From Cyclobacteriaceae bacterium (GTDB lineage Bacteria > Bacteroidota > Bacteroidia > Cytophagales > Cyclobacteriaceae), in contig BPHC01000002.1 of assembly GCA_026003355.1 (NCBI GenBank), forward strand, positions 310,001 to 374,000: 64,000 bases of DNA. Direction: 5' to 3'. The notes under the pieces are model-generated. The model was given only the letters and a program-made list of their open reading frames with translations, made no database searches and had not been told where the DNA came from. The position numbers and the translations under genes were made by a program. Shown here piece after piece: positions 1 through 9,136 of this stretch (position 1 is its first letter; every line of letters starts with the position of its first letter).

Positions 1-2491
1 CCAGCAGGTTTTGCGCCCCGGCATAAACCAGGGCCCTAGATAATCCGATAACACCTTCGCCACGGGTAATTTTGCCCAGGCCCGTCTGGCAGGCAGATAA
101 AGCCACCAGGTTGGCTTTAAGTTGCAGGTTATAAATTTCACCGGTGTACAGGCTTCCGTCTTCGGACCCGGAATGGGGATAGAGATAAATGCACGACAAT
201 TCAGGATTTTCTTCGTTTACCACGCCATGCGTTGCCAGGTGAATGATGCTGTAGTTTTGAAGGTGCTGGTTTTTAAACGTGGCTTCATTGGCCTGACTGC
301 TGAGCAGCACCTGTGTGGATACATTGTTTTGGGCAAAGAGCTTGCTTAGCTGTTCTACTTCCTGTTGTGAGCCGGGTAGTTCAGGCAGGCCCGGCATATC
401 GGGGAAATTTACCGGAGCACAAAGGGCAACCGAATCGGGCGGTGGCACCTGACCTGATTTCTTTTGCAGGATGAGACCGGCGGAGAATTCATAACGTATA
501 TCGAAGCGGGTAATGAGATAAGGAAGCCTGGAGTAAGGCGTATTGTTGCTTTTAACCCGCCCGGCAAGCAAGGGCTCGAACGGAATAATGCTCAATCTTC
601 CGGCAGGCAATATTACCAATGACCGGATTCGGTTGGGTATGGAAGGTATTAACAGGCTGTAGAGCGTTTGGCTAAACCGGACAAACTGCTCCTTATCCAG
701 GTAATACATGCTGTTGCGGTAGCCGGTAATAATCTTGTCAAACGCTGCGGGCAGGGAACGGCTTTTGATAAAAAATGTTTTTGATGTAATTACGTAGATA
801 TATAATTGTTTTCGGTTATTATGATCGTCAATAAAGTAACTTAAAACAGCGGTGTCATCGGATAGTTGCTGCTGTAACCGGCCGATGGAAGGAGCTGTGG
901 TGTTGAATTTAAGGTTAAAGTATTCGGGATATTGCCGTTCGACATTGCTTACAAATTTGCTGTAAGCGAGGTTTAACTCGAAAGCGGTTTCGCGCAGGTA
1001 TTTTTCTTCCGGTTCAGCAGGTTTCTGGGCCAGCTTTTGATAGATGAGGGTAAGTGCGCTTTTCAGGTTTTTTTCTTCTTCCAGGATTTCGGGCGGCAGC
1101 CCGGCAAATGCTTTGGCATTGGCATCGGATATGGCGTCCAGCAAAACAGCCGACTTGCTCTTTTCTGCAAAATAAAAGCTTATTTCCCTGAAATATCTCC
1201 GGTTTCTAAAGGCAACCTGGCTTAGCTCGTAGCCAATTCTTACCCCATCGGCATACACCTCGTTGGCAATGCCGCCCAGGGCAATTTTGTCTGTTTCCAG
1301 ACTGGTTTGCTGGCGCAGCCGGTCAATTAAAGAGTCGCACTGCATGAGTTGCCGCAGGGCTGTTTCCAGGTGGCTCTGGCGCAGGGTTTTTCCATAATAT
1401 TGTGCTTCGAAAGCCTGGGCTTTGCGCATCTGGGCGTAGAGCAACTGGTAGCCGTTGTAAAAGTTTTTACCATCCGGATTAACCACGGGGTTTTCGTTTC
1501 CGAATCCGGATGTATTGGCTATGATGGCCTGCTGATAGCTTTGAAGGGCCTCAGTGTACTTGTTCTGAGATAATTTTATTTGTCCGATAAGAATATAAAT
1601 CCGGGCAATGTCGGGGTGCTTACTGCCGTATACCTGGTTATATATTGCAAGGGCCTGCTCAAAGTATTTAAGGGCTGCCTCAAGGTTGCCGGTGGCGGCT
1701 GCAGTTTCGCCCAGGTTGGAAATAACAAAAGCTTTAGAAGGGTGCGGACGACTGAACACGTTGTTCCATATGTGCAGGGCTTCTTCAAAATTTACGGTGG
1801 CATCGCCATACAGTTGCAATATCCGATAGGCAATACCGGCGTTGGTGAGGGTATTGGCAATTTTAGGGTGCTCGTTGCCATGAAGTAAGTGGTAAATTTC
1901 CAGTGCTTTATCGAAGTAGTTCAATGCTTTTTCCGGGTCGGTAACAGTAGCGGTAAGGCCCAGGTCGTTGTAGGAGGCAGCAATTTCTTCGTGGTTTTCC
2001 GGCAACACCGAAGCCCGAAGGCTTAGCGCAACCTGCAATTGTTCTTCGGCCTGGGCATATTTACCTGTGCTGTTATACAGCTGGCCCAGAAAGGCCAGGG
2101 TACGTGCCCGGAGAAGCGGGCCGGCATTTTCCAGAAGCGATAAGGCCTGTTGCAGTGCCTCCATGGCTTTATCGGTACGCCCCTGGTTTAGGTAAAGAAA
2201 TCCTGAGGTGGCCAGTGTATTGCCACGCTCTTCGGCCGATGCAGTTCTTTGCAATTCTTTCGCAAGCAGTTGCTCAGCTTCGGCATGCTTTTGCAGTAAA
2301 ATCAACGCTTCGGCACGAATGTTTAATACCTTGTTATAGTCTGGTTTATTTTCTGAATAAGATGCCGTTAGCTCCAGAATTTCATCATACCGGGCATCGT
2401 ACAGAAGTTGTTGAAGTTGATGAGCAAACTTTTCTTGCTGTGCCCAGCAATAAGCTGAGATAAGCCAAAAAGATAATATCAGGTGGCGCAT
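1..2491 (-). CDS. Secreted TPR-CHAT domain protein (C-terminus cut by window edge)
   Basis: About 830 residues read without interruption from the ATG at 2491 to the left window edge; the C-terminus lies outside. A hydrophobic N-terminus ending near CWAQ is a probable signal peptide. Tandem TPR-like helical repeats fill the N-terminal half. The C-terminal part carries both CHAT-peptidase signatures: HLATHG around 215-235 (catalytic His) and LSACQTG around 80-105 (catalytic Cys). CHAT proteins are caspase-like cysteine peptidases or scaffolds. The upstream beta-barrel gene ends three bases before this start, so the two are surely co-transcribed. Family assignment is firm; substrate and role are unknown. 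Confidence 0.9.
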   Translation of the reverse strand, partial: MRHLILSFWLISAYCWAQQEKFAHQLQQLLYDARYDEILELTASYSENKPDYNKVLNIRAEALILLQKHAEAEQLLAKELQRTASAEERGNTLATSGFLYLNQGRTDKAMEALQQALSLLENAGPLLRARTLAFLGQLYNSTGKYAQAEEQLQVALSLRASVLPENHEEIAASYNDLGLTATVTDPEKALNYFDKALEIYHLLHGNEHPKIANTLTNAGIAYRILQLYGDATVNFEEALHIWNNVFSRPHPSKAFVISNLGETAAATGNLEAALKYFEQALAIYNQVYGSKHPDIARIYILIGQIKLSQNKYTEALQSYQQAIIANTSGFGNENPVVNPDGKNFYNGYQLLYAQMRKAQAFEAQYYGKTLRQSHLETALRQLMQCDSLIDRLRQQTSLETDKIALGGIANEVYADGVRIGYELSQVAFRNRRYFREISFYFAEKSKSAVLLDAISDANAKAFAGLPPEILEEEKNLKSALTLIYQKLAQKPAEPEEKYLRETAFELNLAYSKFVSNVERQYPEYFNLKFNTTAPSIGRLQQQLSDDTAVLSYFIDDHNNRKQLYIYVITSKTFFIKSRSLPAAFDKIITGYRNSMYYLDKEQFVRFSQTLYSLLIPSIPNRIRSLVILPAGRLSIIPFEPLLAGRVKSNNTPYSRLPYLITRFDIRYEFSAGLILQKKSGQVPPPDSVALCAPVNFPDMPGLPELPGSQQEVEQLSKLFAQNNVSTQVLLSSQANEATFKNQHLQNYSIIHLATHGVVNEENPELSCIYLYPHSGSEDGSLYTGEIYNLQLKANLVALSACQTGLGKITRGEGVIGLSRALVYAGAQNLL

Positions 2492-2494
2492 GTT

Positions 2495-3451
2495 TTAAAA
2501 CCTGTAGTAGTAGCTAAAAGTTGTAACGGTTTCACGGGTTAGTCCGTCGGGATTAACCTCGCGTTGGGTTATCTTTTTACCAATGAGTAAACGTACACCT
2601 GTTTTAACATTAAAATTGTAGCCAGCCGTTACAATACCCGACAGGGCCATGCCGGTGGTTCCTTCTGGGCGGATGCGGTTGCCGCTGCCTGCGGGATCTT
2701 CAATGTCATCGCGGGTTATCCGGAATATGGGCAGCAGCCCTGCGCTGAAGTTAAACCGCGAGAACCGAAAGTTTCGCTCAATGCGCAGCATGACGTCCGT
2801 ACCCCGCCTGAGTTTATAAGCTTTGGCATAGGAGCGGACATATTCGGGCGCGTTACCATCCTGATATACCGGCTCCCATTCGCTCCAGCGAAAAGTGTTG
2901 CCATTGCGGTTAAACGGATGTTGGATTCCGGTGGCCAGCAGCCATTTTCTGTTAATAAATGAAATACCTGCAATGGCATCGTATGTTCCCAGGCTTATTT
3001 GGTAGTACATGGGCAGCGCCAGGCCAAACCGGTCGTCCTTCAAATTCGAGTTATTGGTTGGGATTTTGGCACCCAGCGACACGCTGATATCATATTCTGG
3101 CGTGGACCGCAGGTTTCGTGTCAGGCACAGCGAAATATCGCTCAGGCCCCGGGTTTCACCAAAGTTACCGCTTACGGTCTGGTATGGAAGTTTAAGTTGG
3201 AAGAATGTCTTGCTATCCAGTATGTTAAAACTCATATCGGCAGTGGCTACATAGACAACGGGTGTAAGGGTTGTGGTTCCGCGGTAAAAGCTTATTTCCA
3301 TAGAACGTAGCTTAACGGGTACTTTTTTATTGAAAGGCTGGTCGGGCTTCATGGCGCCCATGGTGCAGAAGCCGGCATCGCTGCATCCCTGGGCCATTAG
3401 TTTGTGATTAACCCAATAAAAAAGAAGTATCCAAACCAAATACCATTTCAT
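2495..3451 (-). CDS. Putative outer-membrane beta-barrel protein
   Basis: 318 residues. The signal peptide probably ends at HKLMAQG. It is followed by a short Cys-containing segment and then alternating amphipathic strands rich in Tyr, Arg and Gly, ending in the aromatic TFSYYYRF, the typical C-terminus of a Gram-negative outer-membrane barrel. No enzyme motif is visible. It sits directly upstream of the TPR-CHAT gene with a three-base gap, suggesting a functional pair at the outer membrane. I do not recognise a named family; the barrel call rests on composition and terminus only. Confidence 0.65.
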   Translation of the reverse strand: MKWYLVWILLFYWVNHKLMAQGCSDAGFCTMGAMKPDQPFNKKVPVKLRSMEISFYRGTTTLTPVVYVATADMSFNILDSKTFFQLKLPYQTVSGNFGETRGLSDISLCLTRNLRSTPEYDISVSLGAKIPTNNSNLKDDRFGLALPMYYQISLGTYDAIAGISFINRKWLLATGIQHPFNRNGNTFRWSEWEPVYQDGNAPEYVRSYAKAYKLRRGTDVMLRIERNFRFSRFNFSAGLLPIFRITRDDIEDPAGSGNRIRPEGTTGMALSGIVTAGYNFNVKTGVRLLIGKKITQREVNPDGLTRETVTTFSYYYRF

Positions 3452-3495
3452 ATGAAGCAGATTTTAAAGATAAATTTAACCAATATTAAGTAATG

Positions 3496-4737
3496 TCAGA
3501 ATTGTTCGAGCCATTTGCGGTAGGTGGCTTTTGTCTTTTCAACACATTTTTTACTGAATTCCTGCAGTTGGCTGGCAGGGGCGTTTTGTTCTATCAGATA
3601 TTTTTCTTCTGAGAGGAATTTATTCTGCAACTCCTGTCTTTCCGGTTCAATTCGGGCCTTGCGCTTTTGGTAGTCCTGCATTATTCGCCTGTGAGCCCTT
3701 TGGGCTGTCCACCATAATCCGTCATCGGGTTTACAGCCAGGCGTTAGGTTAAACGGCTTTCCGGGTAGAAAAAATGGTATAAAAACCGAAAGGCAGGGAT
3801 GAGGGGTACCGGTAAGCCATACGGTATGTGCTTTATTTACCCTGACTTCTGCAACCATGCTGCCGGTGGTTTCGCTTGGGTTAAATATACCGGTTGCGTG
3901 CATGCATATTGATGCCGTGGTGGCCCGAGAAGGCGTAAAGGTTTTTTCCGGCACATGGTGACTTTGCAATACCTGCATACAATGAGCAGGCGTTACCGGC
4001 TGACCAAAAGATGTGATGATATTGCAGGAGTTGGCGGCCCTTTTTACACCGCGGCCCAGCCGGGTATAGAGCCAATCGGAGTAGGCTTTGCTGAAATTAA
4101 AAGGCTGGTCTTTTGGCTGCCAGCCCTTCGATTCGGCAAAGCTTCGGGCATGTGCACTATGTCGTAGAGGTTGCTTAATACTAAGGCAGTTGGAGAGGCT
4201 GCGCACGGCCGTTACGGGTTCAACGGCCCAGTGTTTACCGGCCGTTTCCAGCACAAAGGCTTCCTGTGCATCGGCAATTAAAAAACTGTTGTGATAAAAA
4301 AACCTGCGATTACGGTAGCCGCCACAGGCGTCCTGCCCGTGCTTTTCCAGAAGTTGAACGATTAAATTCAGAGCCTGCGAGGCATTCTGGCTGCTTTCAA
4401 GAGCCAGCCGTATCAGGTCCATGCCGGTTAAGCCGGAGTTGTCTCTTTTGAGCTTTATACGGGTAAACACGGCTTCATTCCCGATTGCCACACCGTGTTC
4501 GTTAATGCCCATTTCTGCGCCGAACATGTGGAGGGGCCGGCAGATTATGCATGCATATGTGGTGGTATGAGGGCGAGGTATGGAGATATAGGTGCAGTTT
4601 ACATTTTCAGGGGGCGCTTCATTACGCGGCAACAGTTCAATAGCCTGGGCTTCATCCGGTTCGCGGTCGGAGTTTTTGGCGAATAGCAAATTTCCGCTCT
4701 GGCTAAAGGCAGGGGGAATATACAGAATATCGCACAT
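3496..4737 (-). CDS. Secernin-like Ntn hydrolase (peptidase C69 family)
   Basis: 413 residues from the ATG at 4737. This start is preferred over a longer frame from 4779 because it yields MCDI, placing Cys at position 2, which in this family becomes the N-terminal nucleophile. Family-typical blocks follow in order: FAKNSDREPDEAQ, CTYISIPR, FGAEMGINEHGVAIGNEA, GMDLIRLALE and VLETAGKHWAVE, closely matching the order seen in animal secernins. The C-terminal third is basic and helical. Secernins have an N-terminal-nucleophile amidase fold, but their bacterial substrates are mostly unknown. No signal peptide, so probably cytoplasmic. It is a separate unit 68 bases downstream of the M23 peptidase gene. 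Confidence 0.85.
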   Translation of the reverse strand: MCDILYIPPAFSQSGNLLFAKNSDREPDEAQAIELLPRNEAPPENVNCTYISIPRPHTTTYACIICRPLHMFGAEMGINEHGVAIGNEAVFTRIKLKRDNSGLTGMDLIRLALESSQNASQALNLIVQLLEKHGQDACGGYRNRRFFYHNSFLIADAQEAFVLETAGKHWAVEPVTAVRSLSNCLSIKQPLRHSAHARSFAESKGWQPKDQPFNFSKAYSDWLYTRLGRGVKRAANSCNIITSFGQPVTPAHCMQVLQSHHVPEKTFTPSRATTASICMHATGIFNPSETTGSMVAEVRVNKAHTVWLTGTPHPCLSVFIPFFLPGKPFNLTPGCKPDDGLWWTAQRAHRRIMQDYQKRKARIEPERQELQNKFLSEEKYLIEQNAPASQLQEFSKKCVEKTKATYRKWLEQF

Positions 4738-4805
4738 GGGCTGCTGTTCTAAAATTACACCCGAACGGCTGTTAATCAAAACAGCAAAGCCTGTCAGGGC
4801 ATTCT

Positions 4806-5783
4806 TTACATTCCCAGCGACTGGTTTTCGATAGAGGCCAGTTCAATAATCTTTTCGTATTCAGCCGGTGTGAGGTCGTTGTAGAAGTAATGCACCGGAT
4901 TGATGAACACACCATGCAGAAGGACTTCGTAGTGAAGATGAGGCGCAGTAGATAACCCCGTATTACCCACATAGCCAATCAGGTCACCCCGTTTTACTTT
5001 TTGTCCTTTGCGTACGGCAAAGTCGTGCAGGTGGGCGTACCGAGTTTCGTAGCCAAAACCATGGTTAAGGGTTATCATTTTACCATAACCGCTGAACTGA
5101 ATGGTTACCTCTTCAACTGTGCCATCGGCCGTTGCATAAACAGGGGTGCCTATGGGTGCGGCAAAATCAATTCCGGTGTGCATTTTCTTTACTTTGTACA
5201 CCGGGTGTATGCGCATACCGAATCCTGAGGCCAGGGCGATGAGTTGTTTGTTGGCTATAGGCTGAATGGCAGGGGTTGCGGCAAACAGCTTTTCTTTGTT
5301 TTCGGCCAATTCAACCACCTCGTCTTGCGACCTGGACTCGATGTACATTTTTCTGCGCAGCAGGTCAATGCGTTTGTGCAGTTCAAGAATAATGTCTTTA
5401 TGCTCAATATTTTTATCCAATATGTCGCTGTATCGTTCTGCTCCTCCAACGCCTGCATCTCTTATCGATTTATCGATGGGCTCGGCTCCCAGCACTACGC
5501 GGTATATGTTGTCGTCACGGTGTTCAAGGGCGGCCATGGTTTTTTCCAGTTCTTCAACCTGTTTTTTCAGGTTGGTATAATAGTATTCCATTTCCCTGAT
5601 TTCGTTTTTCAGGAAGAGCTCCTTGGGCGATTCGAAGTATTTGGTAAAGAGCAGGTGAATACCTACGGCCATGGCCAGGGTAAGGAATAAAATACCAAGG
5701 GCGTTGAGAATAACATCGCTGGTGCGGGTGCGCACCCGTTCGTATTTACAGGTCTCGGTATCGTAGTAGTACTTTATCTTCAT
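4806..5783 (-). CDS. M23 family metallopeptidase (murein endopeptidase-like), membrane anchored
   Basis: 325 residues from the ATG at 5783 (an upstream TTG is possible but less likely). A single transmembrane anchor lies near residues 25-50, followed by a coiled coil with repeated E/K/L heptads, then the LytM/M23 domain. Zn ligands are visible as HTGIDF (HxxxD) and HLHYE (HxH). The domain architecture (anchor, coiled coil, lysostaphin-like peptidase) is that of periplasmic peptidoglycan endopeptidases used in cell elongation or division. The start lies 13 bases after the mogA stop, so it is probably translated from the same transcript as mogA and trhO. Confidence 0.9.
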   Translation of the reverse strand: MKIKYYYDTETCKYERVRTRTSDVILNALGILFLTLAMAVGIHLLFTKYFESPKELFLKNEIREMEYYYTNLKKQVEELEKTMAALEHRDDNIYRVVLGAEPIDKSIRDAGVGGAERYSDILDKNIEHKDIILELHKRIDLLRRKMYIESRSQDEVVELAENKEKLFAATPAIQPIANKQLIALASGFGMRIHPVYKVKKMHTGIDFAAPIGTPVYATADGTVEEVTIQFSGYGKMITLNHGFGYETRYAHLHDFAVRKGQKVKRGDLIGYVGNTGLSTAPHLHYEVLLHGVFINPVHYFYNDLTPAEYEKIIELASIENQSLGM

Positions 5784-5795
5784 AAAAACCTGCAA

Positions 5796-6329
5796 TTATA
5801 CGGCTTTTGGCCTGAAGGCTTTTATTACCGATTCATTGCATTCGATAAACGGTCCTTCCAGCAGGTCAATGCAATAGGGTATGGCCGGAAAGACGGCCTT
5901 CAGGCACTGGCGTATGGCCTGCGGTTTGCCAGGCAGGTTCAAAATTAATGTTTTTCCCCGTATTCCGGCGGTTTGCCTTGAAAGGATGGCTGTGGGCACG
6001 TATTTCAGGCTTTCCTGGCGCATCAGTTCACCGAAACCGGGCAGCATCTTATGGCATACCGCCCTGGTGGCTTCGGGCGTAACATCGCGTTTGGCGGGGC
6101 CCGTGCCCCCGCTGGTAATTACGAGGCAGCAGTTTCGGTTATCGGCCATGTCGATCAGGGTTTGTTCAATTACCGGTTGTTCATCGGGAATCACCCCATA
6201 TTCCTTTTCCCACGGGCTGCTGATGTATTCGGTGAGCACCGCTATGATTTCTTTGCCGGGCAGGTCTTCGTACTCACCCCGGCTGGCCCGGTCGGATATG
6301 TTGACTATGCCTATTCGGATGGCTGTCAT
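5796..6329 (-). CDS. mogA: Molybdopterin adenylyltransferase MogA
   Basis: 177 residues. Activates molybdopterin by adenylylation so that molybdate can be inserted to form molybdenum cofactor. Conserved MogA blocks are present: [11 protein letters not shown] at the N-terminus, [17 protein letters not shown] (substrate-binding loop), [23 protein letters not shown] and [10 protein letters not shown]. Length is slightly below the roughly 195 of E. coli MogA because of a shorter loop before PYCI. The start overlaps the trhO stop by four bases (ATGA), indicating translational coupling. No other Moco genes are in the window. Confidence 0.95.
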   Translation of the reverse strand: MTAIRIGIVNISDRASRGEYEDLPGKEIIAVLTEYISSPWEKEYGVIPDEQPVIEQTLIDMADNRNCCLVITSGGTGPAKRDVTPEATRAVCHKMLPGFGELMRQESLKYVPTAILSRQTAGIRGKTLILNLPGKPQAIRQCLKAVFPAIPYCIDLLEGPFIECNESVIKAFRPKAV

Positions 6330-7372
6330 GATGTTGTGATTTGGCGGGTGGGAATAAGGTGGGCAGCACGTCCTTTTTTAAACACCTTTCTGCCCGGGTT
6401 AAGGCCTTTTCGTATTGCTTTTTGTTGTTCCGGCGGAAGGGCAATTACTTCCATACACTTTTCAGAGCAACAACCCTTATACTTTTCTGCGCATTCCGGG
6501 CATTGAATGAACAAAAGATGGCAGCCGTCATTTTTGCAGTTGGTGTGATCGTCACAGGGGGCACCGCACTGGTGGCAGTGGCTGATGATGTCGGGGGTTA
6601 TGCGTTCGCCCAGGCGCTCATCGAACACAAAATTCTTGCCTATAAATTTGTTTTCCAGGCCCTGCTCCTTTACCTGGCGGGCGTATTCAATAATTCCGCC
6701 ATCCAGCTGAAACACGTTTTTAAAACCTTTGTACTTTAACCAGGCGCTTGCTTTTTCGCAGCGTATACCTCCGGTGCAGTACATCAGCAGGTTTTTGTTT
6801 TTGTGCTGGCTCAGAATGTTTTCGGCTACCTGCAGTTCTTCGCGGAAAGTATCCACATCGGGGCAAATGGCATTTTTAAAACGGCCCACTTCGCTTTCGT
6901 AATGATTGCGCATATCGAGTATTACCGTATTCGGGTCATCAGCCAGACGGTTAAACTCTGCGGCGTTTACTTTAATGCCTGTATCGGCCGGGTTAAACGA
7001 ATTATCGTCCAGCCCGTCGGCAACTATTTTCCGCCTTACCTTTATGGTAAGTTTAAAGAACGATTTTCCATTATCTTCAATGGCGCGGTTCAGGCGAATA
7101 CCATTAAGGAACGGGTAGGCATAAAGGGTTTCGCGGAAGCGTTCCAGGTGGTTATCAGGAACAGAAACCTGGGCATTGATTCCTTCGTGTGCCACATAAA
7201 CCCTGCCCAGCACGCCCAGTTCCAGGAATTTCCGGTAAAGCTCATTTCTGAACTGCACCGGATCGGCCAGATGATGATACTTGTAAAAAGATAGTGTAAT
7301 ACGGTTAAGAAAGGGTGCTGCGCGCAGCTGCTCCCTGAGCAACCGGCCTTCAATGCGGTTATATAAGGGCAT
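6326..7372 (-). CDS. trhO: tRNA uridine(34) hydroxylase TrhO (rhodanese-domain protein, YceA family)
   Basis: 348 residues, close to E. coli TrhO. The family makes 5-hydroxyuridine at position 34 of tRNAs. An N-terminal acylphosphatase-like domain (HEGINAQVS) is followed by a rhodanese domain with LDMRNHYE and the active-site loop [11 protein letters not shown], then a Cys-rich C-terminal zinc-binding-like segment (CHQCGAPC ... [16 protein letters not shown]). First gene of a three-gene run with mogA and the M23 peptidase, with ATGA overlap to mogA. Confidence 0.94.
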   Translation of the reverse strand: MPLYNRIEGRLLREQLRAAPFLNRITLSFYKYHHLADPVQFRNELYRKFLELGVLGRVYVAHEGINAQVSVPDNHLERFRETLYAYPFLNGIRLNRAIEDNGKSFFKLTIKVRRKIVADGLDDNSFNPADTGIKVNAAEFNRLADDPNTVILDMRNHYESEVGRFKNAICPDVDTFREELQVAENILSQHKNKNLLMYCTGGIRCEKASAWLKYKGFKNVFQLDGGIIEYARQVKEQGLENKFIGKNFVFDERLGERITPDIISHCHQCGAPCDDHTNCKNDGCHLLFIQCPECAEKYKGCCSEKCMEVIALPPEQQKAIRKGLNPGRKVFKKGRAAHLIPTRQITTS

Positions 7373-7464
7373 AGATCAGCGTTTTTTGCAGGAAAACCTG
7401 ATTACGCCTGCAAAAGTAGGCTTTTTTATCCGATTATGAATAACCACATGAAGGTTTGGCGGGG

Positions 7465-8079
7465 TTATTCTTTTGGATTAAACTCACCCCGGATGAGCCG
7501 GTTGTATTGTTCGCAGGTAAGAAAGCCGTGCTTATCGCAGTAGGGGCAGGTGCTGTAATGGTTACCGAAACTGCCGCGCCTGATGAGCACCGTGGTGCCC
7601 TTGCATACCGGGCATATCACCTTTCCTGAAGGACCGCAGTCTATATCATAGTTTGAAGAAAGCACCTGTTTGGCTTTTTCGGCTGCCAGAAGTTGTTCGT
7701 TCCTTACTTCTGTTTCGGCTCTGCGAAGCAGGTCAAGGGCTTCGTCATAGAACCGGCCGGAGGTTCCTTTAAGCTGGAGGTACTTGCTTAGCCAATCAAC
7801 AGCCTGTTTGTATTTTTTGAGGTAGAAAGAATTTTTTCCGAAATAAAAAGTTAGGTCGGATGGTACGCTGCGGATATTGTTCAAAACATACAACATTTTT
7901 GCATCGGCCGTTTCGTAGCGGCCTTCGTTCATCAGGTTTACAGCCGAGTCGAGGGTTCGCAGCAGATCGGCCCTTTTGCGCTGTTCCATAAGCAGCCGGT
8001 ATTCATCGGCCTGTTGATTCTGCCCCAGGGCAAGGAGGGGCAGCAGCCAAAGCGTAAGGATAAATTCTGAATACTTCAT
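7465..8079 (-). CDS. Small exported protein: TPR-like helices plus C-terminal zinc ribbon
   Basis: 204 residues. A signal peptide (hydrophobic LTLWLLPLLALGQ) leads into a helical TPR-like stretch containing SVNLMNEGRYETADAKM and FYLKKYKQAVDWL. The C-terminus carries CPVCKG and CPYCDKHGFLTC, a DnaJ-like Cys-pair pattern suggesting a zinc ribbon. Start overlaps the upstream amidohydrolase stop by four bases, so it is the last gene of the GMC-to-amidohydrolase operon. Function unknown; an exported protein with intact CxxC pairs could be structural or redox active. Confidence 0.7.
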   Translation of the reverse strand: MKYSEFILTLWLLPLLALGQNQQADEYRLLMEQRKRADLLRTLDSAVNLMNEGRYETADAKMLYVLNNIRSVPSDLTFYFGKNSFYLKKYKQAVDWLSKYLQLKGTSGRFYDEALDLLRRAETEVRNEQLLAAEKAKQVLSSNYDIDCGPSGKVICPVCKGTTVLIRRGSFGNHYSTCPYCDKHGFLTCEQYNRLIRGEFNPKE

Positions 8080-9098
8080 ACAGTCTGCTGCGGATTAAAT
8101 TTTTCTTTATTCAGACCCAGCCATTGAAGGGGGGCGTTGCAGAATATGTCTTCCTTCACGGGCCGGGGCAGGTTCATATCTTCAATAAATTTTCCAATTT
8201 CCAGGTCGCCCAGCGGGAAGGGGTAGTCCGATCCGAGGGCCACTCTGGACGACCCCTGCAGCCGCAGAACATATTCCAGCATGAGGGGGTCGTGTGTTAT
8301 GCAATCTACCCAGAATTTGCCCAGATAGTTCCGCGGGTTTACGGGATTGTCGATAGCCACCAGGTCGGGGCGGCACCGGAAGCCGTGCTCTATTCTGCCT
8401 ATAGTGGCAAGAAACGATCCCCCCGCGTGGGCAAAGTTTACGCGCAGTTGGGGTAGGCGTTCGAATATCCCGCCAAAAATCATGGAACAAATGGCACGTG
8501 TGGTTTCGGCCGGCATGCCCACGAGCCAGGGGAGCCAGTAGCGCTGCATACTTTTCTGGCCCATCATGTTCCACGGATGTACCAGTATGGCCATGCTTAA
8601 TTTTTCGCAGGCTTCAAATACCGGGAAAAACCGGTCTTCGTTCAGGTTCAGGTCATTAATGTTGCTGCCGATTTGAATGCCCGCCAGGCCAATTTCTTTG
8701 CACCGCTCCAGTTCCTGTACGGCCAGTTCGGTATCCTGCATGGGCAGGGTACCGAGGCCTACATAGTGTTGGGGATACTGTTGTACAAGGCCGGCAATGT
8801 GGTCGTTCAGAAAACGGGCAATGTCCAGGCCGTCTAATGGTTTGGCCCAGTATGAAAACATAACGGGCACGGTGCACACCACTTGTACCTGGGTGCCAAA
8901 TCGGGAGTATTCTTCAATGCGCAGATCGGGGTTCCAGGCGTTTTCTTTAATCTCGCGGAAGAACTGGCTGCCCCGCATCATCTTGGCAAAACCCTTTTTG
9001 TGATGTTGCAGGTAGATAAAATCTCCGTACCCGAACTTTTCTGTCCAGTTGGGCAGCTTTTTAGGAATAATGTGTGTGTGCGTGTCTATTTTCAGCAT
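8076..9098 (-). CDS. ACMSD-like amidohydrolase (amidohydrolase_2 family)
   Basis: 340 residues. Starts MLKIDTHTHI, giving the HxH metal site of the amidohydrolase superfamily. Further landmarks are QIGSNI, ILVHPWN, NFAHAGGSF and GSDYPFPLG (the catalytic Asp region). The overall pattern matches 2-amino-3-carboxymuconate-6-semialdehyde decarboxylase, a branch-point enzyme of the kynurenine pathway. No other kynurenine genes are nearby, and it is embedded in a sugar-oxidoreductase operon, so a different decarboxylation or hydrolysis is possible. No signal peptide, unlike most of its operon partners. Confidence 0.85.
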   Translation of the reverse strand: MLKIDTHTHIIPKKLPNWTEKFGYGDFIYLQHHKKGFAKMMRGSQFFREIKENAWNPDLRIEEYSRFGTQVQVVCTVPVMFSYWAKPLDGLDIARFLNDHIAGLVQQYPQHYVGLGTLPMQDTELAVQELERCKEIGLAGIQIGSNINDLNLNEDRFFPVFEACEKLSMAILVHPWNMMGQKSMQRYWLPWLVGMPAETTRAICSMIFGGIFERLPQLRVNFAHAGGSFLATIGRIEHGFRCRPDLVAIDNPVNPRNYLGKFWVDCITHDPLMLEYVLRLQGSSRVALGSDYPFPLGDLEIGKFIEDMNLPRPVKEDIFCNAPLQWLGLNKEKFNPQQTV

Positions 9099-9136
9099 GT
9101 AGCACCCGGCCTGGCCTGCAATATCGGTGGTTTACA

